Below are positions 5,211-6,357 of a DNA stretch of 6,357 nucleotides, in pieces. A model generated the notes under the pieces. It ran no database searches and was not told where the DNA came from. It saw only the letters and a program-made list of their open reading frames with translations. Origin of the DNA: CAZCJU01 sp964498965 (GTDB taxonomy: Bacteria > Bacillota > Clostridia > Oscillospirales > CAG-272); contig CAZCJU010000083.1 in assembly GCA_964498965.1 (NCBI GenBank), positions 1-6,357 of the forward strand, given 5' to 3'. The position numbers and the translations under genes are program-made. Every line of letters starts with the position of its first letter. Position 1 is the stretch's first letter.

Positions 5211-6357
5211 TCAATCGAATACACGATATGATGAAACCGTATCGACACCGTCGCCTTTGAGCTTTATCTTGTACTCCTCGAATTCGGCATCGCCCATTTC
5301 GGGAGAAATAAAGCAAAACAGAGAATCCTTGAATTTTACCTGCGGATCGAATTCCTTTACCGCTCTTATGTTGCCTATTGCGGTTATCAGATAACGTGTC
5401 TTTACGGCGTTCTTTTCGGGAACTCTTTCTGCTTTTGCCCAAGGCAGAAAGGCGTTTTCGTCCGCACGGTGCATTGTTATGTCTATGATATCGGCAACGA
5501 CCGCACTTGCCGTGGGAAGCTTTCCGGCACCTCTGCCGTAAAACATAACATCACCTGCGGCATCACCTGATACGAGTATTCCGTTGAAAACGTCCTCTAT
5601 ACAGTACAGAGGGCTGCTTTCGGGAACAAAGTAAGGTGCAACACAAGCGTAAACGCCGTTTGAAGTGTTTTGAGCGACACCGAGCAGCTTGAGCTTGCCG
5701 CCGCACGCCTCGGCAGACGCAACGTCGTCAGAGGTTATCGTGTCTATTCCGCAAGTGGATACCGTATCGGGATCGAGCAACTCGCCCGACATGATAGCCG
5801 CCAAAATGCATATTTTTCTGCAGGTATCTTTACCCTTAACGTCTGCATCGGGATTGCGTTCTGCGTATCCCAACGCCTGAGCTTCGCTTAATGCTTCCTC
5901 ATACGTTTTTCCGTGAGTGTACATTTGAGTTAAAATGTAGTTTGTCGTGCCGTTGAGTATGCCCGCGATCTTATTTATGTTGTTGGCGGCAAGACATTGA
6001 GCTATGGGGCGAAGAACGGGTATTGCACCGCCGACGCTTGCCTCAAACATATATTTGCAGTTGTTTTCCAAAGCCAAACGCATAAGCTCGACACCGTGTG
6101 TGGCAACAAGCTCCTTGTTTGACGTTACAACGCTTTTGCCGAGCGAAAGTGCTTTTTTAGTCAATGCGTACGCAACGCCGCAACCGCCCATTGTTTCAAC
6201 GACGATATCTATTTCGGGATCGTTCACTACGATATTATAGTCATCTACGCGTATTTTATTAAACTCGGAATCGGGAAAATCTCGCAGATCGCAAATATAT
6301 TTTAAATTGATTCTTTCTTTTGCTCTTTTTTCGATTATATCGCCGTTATTCACGAGT
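5211..6357 (-). CDS. hom: Homoserine dehydrogenase, N-terminus beyond the window
   Basis: The enzyme reduces aspartate semialdehyde to homoserine with NAD(P)H in the threonine/methionine branch of the aspartate pathway, in the cytosol. The frame is open to the window end. The GTG at 6351-6353 is an internal codon, since the family's GxGxxG nucleotide-binding loop should lie about 20 residues further upstream. Counting from that GTG, visible elements are: VVETMGG (51-57), the end of the Rossmann part; VTSNKELVATHG (76-87), with the conserved Lys80; EASVGGAIPVL (104-114); GILNGTTNYIL (131-141); and the signature AQALGYAERNPDADVKGKD followed by TCRK (158-180), which fits the PROSITE homoserine dehydrogenase pattern and carries Asp176 and Lys180. 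The C-terminal part (about 318-380) is only some 60 residues and looks like a shortened ACT-like regulatory domain; expected total is about 400, against about 430 for the B. subtilis enzyme. Feedback inhibition may therefore differ. Confidence 0.97.
   Translation of the reverse strand, partial: LVNNGDIIEKRAKERINLKYICDLRDFPDSEFNKIRVDDYNIVVNDPEIDIVVETMGGCGVAYALTKKALSLGKSVVTSNKELVATHGVELMRLALENNCKYMFEASVGGAIPVLRPIAQCLAANNINKIAGILNGTTNYILTQMYTHGKTYEEALSEAQALGYAERNPDADVKGKDTCRKICILAAIMSGELLDPDTVSTCGIDTITSDDVASAEACGGKLKLLGVAQNTSNGVYACVAPYFVPESSPLYCIEDVFNGILVSGDAAGDVMFYGRGAGKLPTASAVVADIIDITMHRADENAFLPWAKAERVPEKNAVKTRYLITAIGNIRAVKEFDPQVKFKDSLFCFISPEMGDAEFEEYKIKLKGDGVDTVSSYRVFD

Noticed and set aside
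5110..5442. Minus-strand frame overlapping the 3' end of hom
   Set aside because: It lies out of frame within hom, is extremely Lys/Arg/Ser-rich and has no supporting start signal.

Overview
The window reads as chromosomal DNA of a Gram-positive, low-to-medium-GC member of the Clostridia, probably a gut Oscillospiraceae/Lachnospiraceae-type bacterium. This is inferred from gene content: a WWLRSPG-type (DUF6273-like) protein, a CotH-family kinase lipoprotein and a membrane-anchored HtrA with a long acidic N-terminus. The homoserine dehydrogenase and the strong purine-rich ribosome binding sites fit the same picture. No species can be named from the sequence alone.

Layout: (1) 1-329, plus strand, the 3' end of a gene whose product ends in a C-type-lectin-like WWLRSPG...VRPALW domain. 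(2) 330-539, an intergenic region with two copies of the palindrome TTCGGnnCGAA and a near-consensus sigma-A promoter. (3) 540-1811, plus strand, an ArsB/NhaD-type 12-TM-scale ion permease starting at TTG. (4) 1817-1849, a strong, probably bidirectional terminator between convergent genes. (5) 1929-3560, minus strand, a CotH-family kinase with a 57-bp in-frame tandem repeat. (6) 3561-3615, a short gap holding a stem-loop. (7) 3616-5067, minus strand, an HtrA-type serine protease. (8) 5068-5210, a leader with a good Shine-Dalgarno. (9) 5211 to the window end, minus strand, homoserine dehydrogenase lacking only its extreme N-terminus.

How they work together: htrA and the cotH-like gene are 55 nt apart on the same strand, and no promoter is visible between them, so they are likely cotranscribed. 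Both products are predicted to act outside the membrane (protease/quality control and protein kinase). hom is upstream on the same strand with a 143-nt gap and is probably metabolically unrelated. The permease is an independent unit.

Most interesting points: the first gene's tail looks like the variable region of a diversity-generating retroelement target, although no template repeat or reverse transcriptase is in the window. The cotH-like gene carries a nearly homogeneous, length-variable-looking repeat inserted just before the last helix of its kinase domain. A duplicated 11-bp palindrome sits at and upstream of the permease promoter. I see no complete new multi-gene system here; the rest is ordinary.
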